64,000 nucleotides of DNA from Oceanospirillaceae bacterium (GCA_013215505.1 JABSQZ010000001.1:372001-436000), one strand, 5' to 3'; counted from the first letter of the stretch, positions 35,398 through 44,911 are shown. Notes: generated by a model from the sequence alone, not told the origin. Numbers and translations are program-made.

Positions 35398-35934
35398 ATG
35401 TTACTAAAAGAGCTAATTGAAATATTAAAAAGCAGCCCCGATACTGCGCTTAATTTTGTCATCGAGATGCAAGCAGCGGAACAAAAAATCCCCACGCACA
35501 TGCATGTAACAGAGATAAAACAATATGCTATCCAGTCAGTAGACTGCGGTGGTAAGGCGCATAACTGGAGTGAAACAGTCATGCAAATCTGGGCCAAAAA
35601 CCCGACCGATGATGGACATCGAGTCACTACCGGTAAAGCATTGGAAATTATTAACGCTGTAGATAAAGTGATCACACTGGAAAAATCCAATCCGCTTTTT
35701 ATCGAATATAAAAACGACGCCGGCCTGGTGAGTCAGTACCAAATTGCAGACCAACCTGTAAAAGCTAAGCAAGCTGCTGTGACATTAAAGTTGCTGGCGA
35801 GCAACACCCAATGCAAAGCACCTGGTCAGGGGCTAATGACTGCTGACTTAGTCGCTGCTAACAAAGCAGCCGATGCGACGAGTTCGGTCCATACCAAGCG
35901 CTGCCATAGCCATGCAACGTCCCCTTGCTGTTAG
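35398..35934 (+). CDS. DUF6428-like protein with Cys/His tail
   Basis: A 178-residue protein. MLLKELIEILKSSPDTALNF, then TEIKQYAIQSVDCGGKAHNWSETVMQIWAKNPTDDGHRVTTGKALEIINAVDKV is the DUF6428 pattern (HMHVTE, DCGG, QIWA and HR-T-GK). The C-terminal extension TKRCHSHATSPCC adds three cysteines and two histidines, a possible metal site. GGAG before ATG 35398 fixes the start. It is likely co-expressed with the ECF factor upstream. No function is known to me. Confidence 0.6.
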   Translation: MLLKELIEILKSSPDTALNFVIEMQAAEQKIPTHMHVTEIKQYAIQSVDCGGKAHNWSETVMQIWAKNPTDDGHRVTTGKALEIINAVDKVITLEKSNPLFIEYKNDAGLVSQYQIADQPVKAKQAAVTLKLLASNTQCKAPGQGLMTADLVAANKAADATSSVHTKRCHSHATSPCC

Positions 35935-36062
35935 TTGATATTTTATTAAAAAGCCCCTAGCTAGGAAACATCTGAATCAGTCTAAAAATTCCTCTATAAG
36001 CTATGCTTATATCGGAATAGCAGCTGCTGCTATGCATGTTCCTTAATTAAGGGGTGACTTGG

Positions 36063-36926
36063 ATGTTGCTAACTAATATCAGCAAAATAACGCACTTGCT
36101 AATAGATGCAGTGACTGGATTACAATTTTTTCCATTCAAGCAGCTTAAATTAGCGCATCTCCTGTGCTTATTATTCAGTACATTGAGTTTATTGTTTTAT
36201 AGCGGTACTAGTGCGGGCTTCGAACTGTTAACAGCAGCGCAGCAGAGCACCCCAAAATACATTTCCATGCTACAAAATGGCAACCCAGCCATCGCCGGGC
36301 TATGTATAGACATTATGCTCGCCATTGAAAAAACCGAGCCGCGGGTAAAGTTCCGCGGCGACCAGCAATACTTACCCTTCAGTAGGATTCATTCCATGTT
36401 AGATAAGGGCTCACTGGATGTTTTTTTCGGTTTAGCGAAAAACAGTCAGCGCTTAAAAATGTTTACTTATATTGATATGCCACTCTACTCTGTTCATCAC
36501 GTCGTTGCGGTACGCGCCGATGATGATGTGGATGTCACAACTTTTGCACAGATCAAGGCACTGGGACAACAGGGAATGTTATTAACCGTCAACAATACTG
36601 CTACCCACAGGTATTTGAATATGCAAGGGGGGTTAATTGTGGATGCCAGCAGTCAAAACGTACCGGAGAATTTAAGGAAGTTGCTGGCAAAAAGGGGACG
36701 GTTCGTTTACAACCACCACTTGGGGCTGATCGACTCTATCAATAGAGAAAACTACTCAAAGAAGATAAAAATCTTGCCGACTAATTTTCGCAGCTATCAA
36801 CATTATGTGGCTTTTTCCAAATCAGTGAGTGCCGATAAAATAGCAATAATCCGCCGGGCACTGCAAAAACTGCAGCAAACCGGGGAACTGGCAGAGATTT
36901 TAAAAAAATATACGGTTATCCATTAG
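36063..36926 (+). CDS. Periplasmic binding protein-like (SBP_bac_3 type), orphan
   Basis: A 287-residue protein with an N-terminal signal or anchor helix at about 30-50 (LAHLLCLLFSTLSLLFYSG), unusually late because of a basic leader. The remainder has the family-3 binding fold: GNPAIAGLCIDIMLAIEKTEPRVKF, DVFFGLAKNSQRLKMFTYIDMPLYSVHHVVAVRADD, and KIAIIRRALQKLQQTGELAEILKKY. No transporter genes flank it. AAGGGG supports ATG 36063; a GTG at 36054 is possible. It resembles the orphan binding protein at 4577 in type. Confidence 0.7.
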   Translation: MLLTNISKITHLLIDAVTGLQFFPFKQLKLAHLLCLLFSTLSLLFYSGTSAGFELLTAAQQSTPKYISMLQNGNPAIAGLCIDIMLAIEKTEPRVKFRGDQQYLPFSRIHSMLDKGSLDVFFGLAKNSQRLKMFTYIDMPLYSVHHVVAVRADDDVDVTTFAQIKALGQQGMLLTVNNTATHRYLNMQGGLIVDASSQNVPENLRKLLAKRGRFVYNHHLGLIDSINRENYSKKIKILPTNFRSYQHYVAFSKSVSADKIAIIRRALQKLQQTGELAEILKKYTVIH

Positions 36927-36980
36927 TCCTGTTCAGCGAGCGATTGCCAAACTCGCTCAACCTGGCATTACCCTTAGCTG

Positions 36981-39296
36981 CTAAGGCTCATCGGGAATAG
37001 GCCCCGGTGGTAATTGCTGCTCTACAGCATTATGCGCCGCCCCAACCACCGCCTGTTTGGTAGATTTGTCGAGTGTATCTATGTTCAGTACCTGAACTTT
37101 TACATTTCTCTCTGCCATGCTAATACCGTTGGCTTCAAAAGTATCGCGAATTCTATGGTAGGCCTCGCGCCTGATCACCCACTGTTCGCCCGGTCGGGTC
37201 ATAAACTTCACCCCCAGTACCATGTTAAATTCTTCCATACGCCGCACCCCTTGCGACTTCAGCGGCTGGATAAAGCTGTGGCCAAAATCTTCATTGGTCA
37301 GCAGCTCTTTACCTATCTTTTTAATCAGCTTTTTAACCAGCTTCATATTGGTATCAAAAGGAATGCGAAACTCAAGTTTCATAATCACCCAATCGCGGGA
37401 GTGGTTAGTGATAGCGGACAACTCACCAAAGGGAATCGTATGCACGGCGCCACGGTGATGGCGTACCCGCAACGAACGCACCGACATAGATTCTACGGTG
37501 CCACGCAGATCTCCCACTTCTATGTATTCGCCAATTCTAAAAGCATCATCGATCAGATAAAAGATACCGGACACGATATCTTTAACCAACGTTTGTGCGC
37601 CAAAACCTATAGCCAAACCTATCACACCAGCACCGGCTAACAGCGGCCCTATGTTGAATCCCAGTGACGCCAGCACACTAAAAACAACCATGGAAATCAG
37701 TGTCACTATTAACATACTGCGCAACAGCGGTAGCAGGGTCGCCATCCGCGCCTCAGGCCCCGGAGCGTGCCCTTCCTCTGGTGGCTCGTAATCTGCGAGA
37801 CGTTTGTCGATATAAGTTTTTGCCCAGATCCAGATAAGATCGGCTATTAACACCGCCGCAATGATATCTATCGCCACAGAAAAGAATTTTGCGGTCATAG
37901 ATCCAGAAGATGATAAAGCAAATAGATTGTGCCCCCAGACAATCGCCAGGGAAAATATGGCGATGACCACCAGCACAAAACGCATCAGCCGTCGGGCGAT
38001 AGGACGATAGTTTTGGTAGGGGTGCATGCCATGCTCATCATCAGCCTGTTCAGCTGCAGATTCCCCATCAGCTGGATCTTCGTCGGTTGATGGCCCTTCG
38101 TCAGCTGAAGACTCCTGCAGCGCGTTGAGATTTTGTCTGACTTGCTGGTATTTTCGCTCCGCCTGGTCAAACAGATAATTGATCCAGTTTCTAAACAAGT
38201 TGGTCAGAGGAATTAACATACCGATTATAATCAGCGATTTCATTAATACAGGCGTATCTATAGTCCAGAGCACATAGACTATCGTGAACATGAATGAGAA
38301 ATACACTGCCCAGAATTTACAGATCGCTCTGTTGCCACTCCCTTCAGTAATGGCACTAAACAACAGATAGATACGCCACAAAGCAAATTGTGCCACTAGC
38401 ATCAAGACTAAATTGTTAACCAAGTTAATCGACAGCGCCGAATGGCTCAACACCCCACCGGGGACATCTTTGATTAACGCATCAAAGACCGTGGCCACCG
38501 CCATATTTAACGCTGTTAAAAAGATCATCACCCCGGCCCAAAAATGCACTCTTTTTGCCTGAGTGCCAGACAGCGGCACTAGACGGAGCTCTTTAAGCTT
38601 TGGTGCCAGAAAAAAGCGCGTCACAGTAGTACCTAGACGCACAGTTAATATCACAATCAATATTTCCAGTACTAAATGCTCTACCAAAGAGGGCCAGTTA
38701 AATGACAAAAATACGCCAATACTGCCCAGGGCAAAAAAGAACAGGCCGGCAAACGTCAGCAGTGCCCGATAGAAAGCAGTGTGTACCCGACTCTCTAGCG
38801 ACTCAGGTTTTCTCAGTTCCAACTGCAACAATTTGTGACCGCTATACTGAGCGTACAGCCACTCCAAGCCCGCGCCGACAAACAAGAAGATTAAAATGTA
38901 GATGATCGCTCTTAATGTTTCAGTGGTGGACATCTGCGACTGCCACTTTTTTGCGATCATGGCCGGCGCTTGGGCAGCTTGATCCCAGGCCAATATTAGG
39001 GCTAATTTCCGATCCCGGATCTGTTGCAATATTAAACTTACACTTTCCCTGAACCCCTGCTGCTGATCAAAGTTTTGTTCGGCACCCGTCGCTGGCATAG
39101 ATTGCTGCAGCCATTGCTGTACTTCGGGATCAGCCAACAGCCGTTTAAACTCTTCAATTTCATTGCCGGGCAGCGGCATCACTTGCAAATCAACGCTACT
39201 GTGTTGTGCTGCATAACTGCTATTTATTGATAACAGAGCGACGAAAACTAAACTCATCACGGCTAACCAGCGCCGGTAAAAGACACTATTAATCAT
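36981..39296 (-). CDS. Large MscS-family mechanosensitive channel
   Basis: A 771-residue channel with a signal peptide (LVFVALLSINSSYAAQ), a periplasmic region to about 125, roughly ten membrane helices in two groups, and an acidic Pro/Asp/Glu linker (DEGPSTDEDPADGESAAEQA) near residue 395. The MscS core is at about 540-740: LLAGAGVIGLAIGFGAQTLVKDIVSGIFYLIDDAFRIGEYIEVG, with the beta-domain and C-terminal cage following. It releases solutes on membrane tension. Its ATG overlaps the stop of the upstream membrane ferredoxin gene by 4 bp, so the two are translationally coupled. Confidence 0.9.
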   Translation of the reverse strand: MINSVFYRRWLAVMSLVFVALLSINSSYAAQHSSVDLQVMPLPGNEIEEFKRLLADPEVQQWLQQSMPATGAEQNFDQQQGFRESVSLILQQIRDRKLALILAWDQAAQAPAMIAKKWQSQMSTTETLRAIIYILIFLFVGAGLEWLYAQYSGHKLLQLELRKPESLESRVHTAFYRALLTFAGLFFFALGSIGVFLSFNWPSLVEHLVLEILIVILTVRLGTTVTRFFLAPKLKELRLVPLSGTQAKRVHFWAGVMIFLTALNMAVATVFDALIKDVPGGVLSHSALSINLVNNLVLMLVAQFALWRIYLLFSAITEGSGNRAICKFWAVYFSFMFTIVYVLWTIDTPVLMKSLIIIGMLIPLTNLFRNWINYLFDQAERKYQQVRQNLNALQESSADEGPSTDEDPADGESAAEQADDEHGMHPYQNYRPIARRLMRFVLVVIAIFSLAIVWGHNLFALSSSGSMTAKFFSVAIDIIAAVLIADLIWIWAKTYIDKRLADYEPPEEGHAPGPEARMATLLPLLRSMLIVTLISMVVFSVLASLGFNIGPLLAGAGVIGLAIGFGAQTLVKDIVSGIFYLIDDAFRIGEYIEVGDLRGTVESMSVRSLRVRHHRGAVHTIPFGELSAITNHSRDWVIMKLEFRIPFDTNMKLVKKLIKKIGKELLTNEDFGHSFIQPLKSQGVRRMEEFNMVLGVKFMTRPGEQWVIRREAYHRIRDTFEANGISMAERNVKVQVLNIDTLDKSTKQAVVGAAHNAVEQQLPPGPIPDEP

Positions 39297-40525
39297 GCGC
39301 TAGTCTCCTTGTTATCCTTGGCACTGGCTGTTTGCGCTAATTTTTCATCAATTGGCGGCTGTTTCGGCCCCTCCTGCTCGGCACAGGGGTGCAGGCAGTC
39401 TGGTTGTACGTCGGCACTGAGCAACCGACGCAGATGCACTACTCCCGGCCCAGGCCCTGCCTGGCAAGCGAGTCTGGTATCTGGCGGGCTACCCAGACGG
39501 TCGAGCATCGCCTGCTCCAATTTAGACGGCGGAGTAAGGGTGCTACTGGATTTAATGATCTGCACTCTGCAAGTACCACAGCGACCTTTACCGTGACAGA
39601 GGTTGGCGTGTGGCACATCGTTAAGTATGGATATTTCTAACAGCGTCGGCCCCACCTCTGAGCTGATGACTAAGCCATTGGCATAGTGGATTTCGACCTT
39701 TTCCCGATATTTGCGCAAGCGAATAAAGCGGGCAAAAAACACTGTGCCGACCAGTACAAAATAGCCGAGTATGACCATCCATTTTACTTCATCTATGGCT
39801 TTAGCACTTTGCTCAAACTGTTCTGGACTCAGTTTAATCGCAGGGTCTTTAGCAATGCCCAGTTCAGTTTTGCGTTGGTAGAGATTCTCATATTTATTTT
39901 CTATTTGCGCACTGGCCCCATATTGATATTGTGCACTGCTTTGAACTTGTTCATAGCGAGTCACTGCATCGCGGCCGGCTTCGACAAAGCCTAACAGTGC
40001 CAAGGTTGGTATAGCCACCGCCAGTGGATAGACATAAGGGGCGAGCGCAGACCACCAAGATTTAAGCCGCAGCCAGGTAAATAGACCAATACAGCCGTGG
40101 ATCCAGACCACTATCAACAGCACTACCTGCCGTAGCCCCTCCAGTGGTAAGTCGATCCACATAATGGCCAGAAAGCCGGTAAACGTAGGCGAGATACCTA
40201 AAATTTGCTCCCCCGCCTTAATGGCAAACAAGTGCGGTATTAACAGCGGGATAATCAACAGCGAGGAGATCAGTTGTAGTTTATCTTGCCCGGACATACG
40301 CAAGGTATTTCTAAAGTACAGAGAGCGCAGACCCAGCAGCGGATGGATTAACAGCGCCAGCACTAAAAACAGCTCCACCGGAAAGCTGACCCAAAGTGCA
40401 AAGAAATAAGGCCGAGTGCTCTCCAGCAACTCGATCGAAACAATTCCCAAAGTCAGGTTTAATAAGTGGGTGGTGATGAAGGCAAATAAGATTAACCCCG
40501 AAACAATGCTCAGACTTCTTATCAT
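39293..40525 (-). CDS. Multi-helix membrane protein with C-terminal [2Fe-2S] ferredoxin domain, possible di-heme sensor
   Basis: A 410-residue protein. Residues 1-185 form about six helices with four histidines at 20, 61, 98 and 143, one in each of four separate hydrophobic segments, the arrangement expected for two b-hemes in SDH/fumarate-reductase-like anchors. A soluble region (about 190-245) and a seventh helix (about 248-265) lead to a plant-type ferredoxin domain (about 275-365) with ligands in ANLCHGKGRCGTCRV and RLACQ. Related fusions (CyaC-type) continue into an adenylate cyclase; here the protein stops instead, with a Cys-containing tail (DCLHPCAEQ). It is coupled to MscS by an ATGA overlap. 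Confidence 0.72.
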   Translation of the reverse strand: MIRSLSIVSGLILFAFITTHLLNLTLGIVSIELLESTRPYFFALWVSFPVELFLVLALLIHPLLGLRSLYFRNTLRMSGQDKLQLISSLLIIPLLIPHLFAIKAGEQILGISPTFTGFLAIMWIDLPLEGLRQVVLLIVVWIHGCIGLFTWLRLKSWWSALAPYVYPLAVAIPTLALLGFVEAGRDAVTRYEQVQSSAQYQYGASAQIENKYENLYQRKTELGIAKDPAIKLSPEQFEQSAKAIDEVKWMVILGYFVLVGTVFFARFIRLRKYREKVEIHYANGLVISSEVGPTLLEISILNDVPHANLCHGKGRCGTCRVQIIKSSSTLTPPSKLEQAMLDRLGSPPDTRLACQAGPGPGVVHLRRLLSADVQPDCLHPCAEQEGPKQPPIDEKLAQTASAKDNKETSA

Positions 40526-40889
40526 AGTAACTCCTGTGGCTAGGGAAGATATGCAGGGATCCCGGGCTATGGCAGTTGATTATTAAAAGGATACTGCCGC
40601 TGAATAGCCAGATTATATGACATTACTAAATCAGATAGGATTTTAAATCGATTTAATCTCAATTTATTGTAAATAGGAAGACTACAAAACTACAAGTTGG
40701 AAGTTGGAAGTTGGAAGTTGGAAGTTGGAAGTTTTGGGGTACAGTTTGGCTGACAGTAGTTCCACTGAGGAATTATTGAGTTGCAAAATATACAGACAAT
40801 ATACATCTAGAGTCGATGGCAATATCCAGAACTGAACTACACTGTAACCATTAATATTCAGTTTAGAAATGTAAATTAACGGGGTGGTT
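40526..40889. other. Divergent promoter region with a heptamer array
   Basis: No gene. AT-rich 40600-40690, then the GTTGGAA array, then the leader of the Amt fusion gene. Confidence 0.5.
40696..40730 (-). repeat. Heptamer array GTTGGAA x5
   Basis: Five perfect units (the complement of the TTCCAAC/ACTTCCA type). Located in a divergent intergenic region, away from any stop codon. Confidence 0.92.
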
Positions 40890-42968
40890 ATGCTATTTCA
40901 AAATATTGATATTCTCTGGATCACTTTCTGTGCTGGCGTAGTATTCATGATGCAGGCGGGTTTTTTGTGCCTCGAGTCCGGATTGACTCGAAATATGAAC
41001 TCTATCAATGTGGCAATGAAAAATGTTGCGGATATTTCCCTGGCGTTTGTAGTTTTTTGGCTATTTGGCTTTGGACTGATGTTTGGTGAAAGCTATCAGG
41101 GGCTCTTTGGCCACTCGCTCTTCATGATGGAGCAGCAGCAAACGTCCTCGAGCATCCTGACCATGTTTTTGTTCCAGGCGATGTTCTGCGGCACCGCGGT
41201 TACTATCATTTCTGGCTCTATAGCAGAGCGCGTCAAATTCTCATCCTATCTGGTGATTGCCGTAGTCATTGCCAGCATTATATATCCTGTAATAGGACAT
41301 TGGGTCTGGGGTGGCATACTGGGAGGCACAACCGGGTGGCTGGCAGAGAAGGGGTTTGTTGATTTTGCCGGCTCTACAGTAGTGCACAGCTTGGGAGGCT
41401 GGTCGGCACTGGCTTTACTAATAATAATTGGCCCGCGAAAAAATCGCTTTTTAAAAGATGGTACGCCGAGAAAGACCGAACCCAGCAATTTACCGATGGC
41501 GATGTTGGGGGTGTTGATACTCTGGTTCGGTTGGATTGGCTTTAATGGCGGCAGTGTACTGGCCTTCAATGACTCAGTCGCTACTGTTATTGTAAATACT
41601 ATGATAGCAGGGTCTGCCGGACTAATAACAGGCCTATTTGTCGAGCGCTGGATCTATAAATATTATTCCCCTAAATCTTGTATCAACGGAACCTTAGCCG
41701 GGCTAGTCGCAGTAACGGCTTCTGCAAACGTCGTTTCAACCGCTGATGCGTTCATCATCGGGGCAATTGGTGCCATGGTTGCATTCGCCATCGATGTTCT
41801 TCTACTGCGTTGTAAAATAGATGATGCAGTATCAGCAGTGCCCGTTCACTTAGGGGCGGGTATATGGGGTACTTTTGCGGTGGCACTTTTTGGCTCCCAA
41901 CAACAGCTCAATACTGGCTTAAATACTTTAGAGCAACTTTCAATACAAGGCCTCGGTGTGTTGGTCTGTGGACTCTGGGCTTTTGGCATCACTTATCTGA
42001 TTTGCGGCACTATCAATTACTTCTACCCGCTGAGAATAAGCAGTGAAGCGGAAGAAGACGGATTAGACCTTAGCGAACACCGAGCGGGCAGCGGTATATT
42101 TGATTTGATTAAAGTAATGTATTCAAACTCCAGCAGTAACGACTTAAATCGGCCAGCAGAGGTCGACCCTTTTACAACATCCGGCCAGGCGGCGTATTCA
42201 TACAATCAGACTTTGGAAACTTTCGAACTTGAAAAAAGTGAATTACAAACCAATAAAACCCGCTACGAGACCATCGCTAACTTTTCGCCGGTGGGCATAT
42301 TCAACTTAGACTCAGAAGGCAAGTGCTTGTTTGTAAACGATACTTGGAAAGAGATATTTAAAGTAGACTCTGCTGACTGCGTCGGGCAGAACTGGGTGAA
42401 TTACACTGGGGACAATCAACTGATGACCCAGTGGCAACAGTGGGCTTTTGATATCATCCGCCAAAAAGAAGTCGGCAGAGAAGAAGTTGTCTTTCGCAGT
42501 GGCGGCGAACAATTTGAAATTTATGTACAAGTTTTGCCGGAAATTAGCGAGACAGGTATATTAAAGGGCTACGTAGGTACCGTCAGTGATATTACTGAAA
42601 GAGTGAAGGAACAGTTAGATTTTGAGCGCTCCAATAACCTGGAATCAGCTGATTTTATGGCAGCAGGACTTTCCCATGAATTAAACTCTCCGCTACATAC
42701 AGCCCGATCTAGCGGCAAACTCCCCCAAGATAAGGTGAAAGAGTTTTTATCACTGCAAAAATTATACACCCAATTAATCAATCGAATATTGGCCGGAAGA
42801 AGCCCGGACGCACTCATCCTTGAAATTGAAAAGCGCTCCAGTGAAAATGACATCAAATTATTTATGGAAGAAATCCCAACTGCGATTGAAGAGATTCTGG
42901 AGGGGGTCAAAAACACCTCAGACATCGGGGCAACAGTAAGGCCATTCCCACCACCTGCACCCGGCTGA
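40890..42968 (+). CDS. Ammonium transporter-PAS-histidine kinase fusion lacking the ATPase domain
   Basis: A 692-residue protein. Residues 1-385 are a full Amt/Rh domain with eleven helices; both pore histidines are present (H166 in VVHSLGGW and H320 in PVHLGAGIWGTF). A linker is followed by a PAS domain (about 450-565: YETIANFSPVGIFNLDSEGKCLFVN) and a HisKA dimerisation domain with GLSHELNSPLHTA (H596). The chain then ends at VKNTSDIGATVRPFPPPAPG, with none of the N, G or F boxes of an ATPase domain. Complete Amt-kinase fusions (Ks-Amt5 type) sense ammonium. Loss of the end is probably linked to the IS5 remnant 150 bp downstream. Confidence 0.85.
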   Translation: MLFQNIDILWITFCAGVVFMMQAGFLCLESGLTRNMNSINVAMKNVADISLAFVVFWLFGFGLMFGESYQGLFGHSLFMMEQQQTSSSILTMFLFQAMFCGTAVTIISGSIAERVKFSSYLVIAVVIASIIYPVIGHWVWGGILGGTTGWLAEKGFVDFAGSTVVHSLGGWSALALLIIIGPRKNRFLKDGTPRKTEPSNLPMAMLGVLILWFGWIGFNGGSVLAFNDSVATVIVNTMIAGSAGLITGLFVERWIYKYYSPKSCINGTLAGLVAVTASANVVSTADAFIIGAIGAMVAFAIDVLLLRCKIDDAVSAVPVHLGAGIWGTFAVALFGSQQQLNTGLNTLEQLSIQGLGVLVCGLWAFGITYLICGTINYFYPLRISSEAEEDGLDLSEHRAGSGIFDLIKVMYSNSSSNDLNRPAEVDPFTTSGQAAYSYNQTLETFELEKSELQTNKTRYETIANFSPVGIFNLDSEGKCLFVNDTWKEIFKVDSADCVGQNWVNYTGDNQLMTQWQQWAFDIIRQKEVGREEVVFRSGGEQFEIYVQVLPEISETGILKGYVGTVSDITERVKEQLDFERSNNLESADFMAAGLSHELNSPLHTARSSGKLPQDKVKEFLSLQKLYTQLINRILAGRSPDALILEIEKRSSENDIKLFMEEIPTAIEEILEGVKNTSDIGATVRPFPPPAPG

Positions 42969-43116
42969 TTGATCGATCTGTCGGGGGAACGGCGACTAAG
43001 TTATCGATATGTATCTGTATAGCATTCCAGAAAATCCAGCTGTAATACGCTAATTTCGATCGGGTACTGGCCAGGTTAACCCCAGATAGCGGAGTTTTAA
43101 ATCCTATTACCGTCTT
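42969..43116. other. Junction between truncated kinase and IS5 remnant
   Basis: No readable kinase ATPase frame or complete inverted repeat. Probably scar sequence from an insertion or deletion. Confidence 0.4.
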
Positions 43117-43296
43117 TTAGACAAAATGATGCCAGCACTTTAACAACTGATTCAACCTGAAAATGTTCGCCAAAGCGAACTGATCAGTATCGTTGTTATC
43201 ATTCTTTGCCAGCCCGCTATAACGGGCCGTTCTAATTCCAAATTGGCAATCAATGATTCTAAATGGATGCTCGACCAATGCAAATCGGACAGCCAT
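43117..43296 (-). pseudogene. IS5-family transposase C-terminal remnant
   Basis: Sixty codons in one minus-strand frame give ALVEHPFRIIDCQFGIRTAR, then YSGLAKNDNNDTDQFALANI and a stop at 43117. VEHPFR-x2-x-CQFG-x-x-x-x-RY-x-GLAKN-x-FALANL is the C-terminal signature of IS5-group transposases. The N-terminal two thirds and the DDE catalytic core are absent, so it is an inactive relic. Confidence 0.85.
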
Positions 43297-43302
43297 ATTT
43301 TC

Positions 43303-43935
43303 TTATGAGCTAAGCGCTAGTTTGGCGCCTAATCCTATTAGGCAGATACCAACCACTCTCTCGATCCAACTTTTACTGCGATCAAACTTCGCTTTGAAAC
43401 GCGGATGTGTGAGTAACACTGCGACAATTGAAAACCACAGCAGATGCACTGCCGCTATAAAGATGCCTAAGCCAATTTGCACTATTGCTGGGGTCGCCGG
43501 GTCGACAACTTGGGTGAAAAGAGCAATGAAAAACAGTGCTGTTTTCGGGTTTAAAGCATTACAGACGAAACCATTTCTGAACGCCCAACCACTAGAAGCA
43601 CTTGCATCAAAGCCCTGTTGCCCTGTTTTAGTTGAGGTGTTTTGCTGCTGTGTACGAAAAGCGGCGACCCCCAGCCATATCAGATAGGCAGCGCCGCAAT
43701 ACTTCATCGCCTCTAGTAGCCACACAGCTTCGGCCATCACATAACCCAGACCTAGTAAGGTATACACAATGTGCACGCTGACCCCCGAGGCGATGCCAGC
43801 GGCTGTTGCCAGGCCGCTGCGGCGACCCTGCATTAGGCTATTTCTGGTAGTGACCGCAAAATCAGGGCCAGGACTGATCACTGCTAAAATTGTGATTACG
43901 CCAATCAATGTTAACTGGGTTTCCCATTGCATCAT
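43303..43935 (-). CDS. LysE/RhtB family exporter
   Basis: A 210-residue membrane protein with about six helices. Family blocks: ITILAVISPGPDFAVTTRNSLMQGRRSGLATAAGIASG at the start, CGAAYLIWLGVAAF, and NGFVCNALNPKTALFFIALFTQVV (NPK). It exports amino acids or similar small metabolites. Its start is divergent from a GcvA-like LysR regulator 104 bp away, the common exporter/regulator pairing. The stop codon lies 7 bp from the IS5 remnant. Confidence 0.88.
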   Translation of the reverse strand: MMQWETQLTLIGVITILAVISPGPDFAVTTRNSLMQGRRSGLATAAGIASGVSVHIVYTLLGLGYVMAEAVWLLEAMKYCGAAYLIWLGVAAFRTQQQNTSTKTGQQGFDASASSGWAFRNGFVCNALNPKTALFFIALFTQVVDPATPAIVQIGLGIFIAAVHLLWFSIVAVLLTHPRFKAKFDRSKSWIERVVGICLIGLGAKLALSS

Positions 43936-44038
43936 TTTTTATACCTTAGTGAGTGATTAATGGTGGTTATTATCCATTGATTTAGTCGCAATAAAAACGC
44001 AATATAATGATCGTTTATTGTGAGGATTATTCACAGAT

Positions 44039-44911
44039 ATGAAAAATAGCAAACTCCCACCAATGGGACCCTTAATCAATTTTTGCAAGGCGGCTGAACA
44101 CCAAAGTTTTACCAAAGCCGCGCAAGAATTAAACTTAACGCATGGCGCGATCAGCCGTTCAGTGCAGCAACTGGAACAGTATTTTGGTTTGGCGTTATTC
44201 CAACGGCGCAACAGACGCATATACCTCACAGATAAAGGACGTTTCTTTGCCCAGAGAGTTGACTCACTACTGGCGGAGCTGGCGCTGACTTGCGAGCAAA
44301 TGGCAGTACAAAACAACGGCTTGCATCTGGCCGTTTCCTGTGAGCCCTCGCTGGCGATGCGCTGGCTGATGCCAAGGCTCGGCCACTTTAATGAAGAATT
44401 TACCGACATAGATGTGCACTTATCAACGGCGGGAGGGCCAGTTGACCTGGCGGCGCAAAATTTGCACTTGGCTATTCGCCGGTCTGATTTTCAATCCCCG
44501 GCGGATTACTGGGTAACTCCCTTAGGGCGAGAGCGAATTGGTTTGGTTTGTCATCCCAGTTACTGGGCAGACAAGCGCCATCAGTCTATGACATTACTGC
44601 ATACCCGGACACGACCTAGTGCCTGGTCAGACTGGCTGAGTCTGTCTGCTCAAAGCATTGAGTCTGCAAAGGAGCAGTATTTCGATCACTTCTATTTTAG
44701 TTTACAGGCAGCCGTTGCAGGCCTTGGTTTAGCAATTGGCCCACAACACTTAGTCGCCGACGATATTAGCAATGGGCATTTGCTGGCCCCCTTTGGCTTT
44801 GTTGAAACCACTACAGAATATATAGCCTTGTCGCTGAAAAACCCGCAGCGCGATACTGCTTTGAACGACTTTGTTAGTTGGTTGAAAATAGAAATGGGCG
44901 AAAAATCATAG
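44039..44911 (+). CDS. LysR family regulator (GcvA-like)
   Basis: A 290-residue LysR protein. DNA-binding domain: FCKAAEHQSFTKAAQELNLTHGAISRSVQQLEQYFGLALFQRRNRR (about 12-60). Effector domain begins LHLAVSCEPSLAMRWLMPRLGHFN; AVAGLGLAIGPQHLVADDI is the usual C-terminal pocket. It probably activates or represses the divergent LysE exporter gene in response to its substrate. The G of its TAG stop is the first base of a ten-unit heptamer array. Confidence 0.88.
   Translation: MKNSKLPPMGPLINFCKAAEHQSFTKAAQELNLTHGAISRSVQQLEQYFGLALFQRRNRRIYLTDKGRFFAQRVDSLLAELALTCEQMAVQNNGLHLAVSCEPSLAMRWLMPRLGHFNEEFTDIDVHLSTAGGPVDLAAQNLHLAIRRSDFQSPADYWVTPLGRERIGLVCHPSYWADKRHQSMTLLHTRTRPSAWSDWLSLSAQSIESAKEQYFDHFYFSLQAAVAGLGLAIGPQHLVADDISNGHLLAPFGFVETTTEYIALSLKNPQRDTALNDFVSWLKIEMGEKS

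Noticed and set aside
44019-44035. CRP-like site before lysR (TGTGA-N7-TCACA)
   Set aside because: Spacing is one base too long for CRP and it sits almost on the start codon; kept only as a weak dyad.
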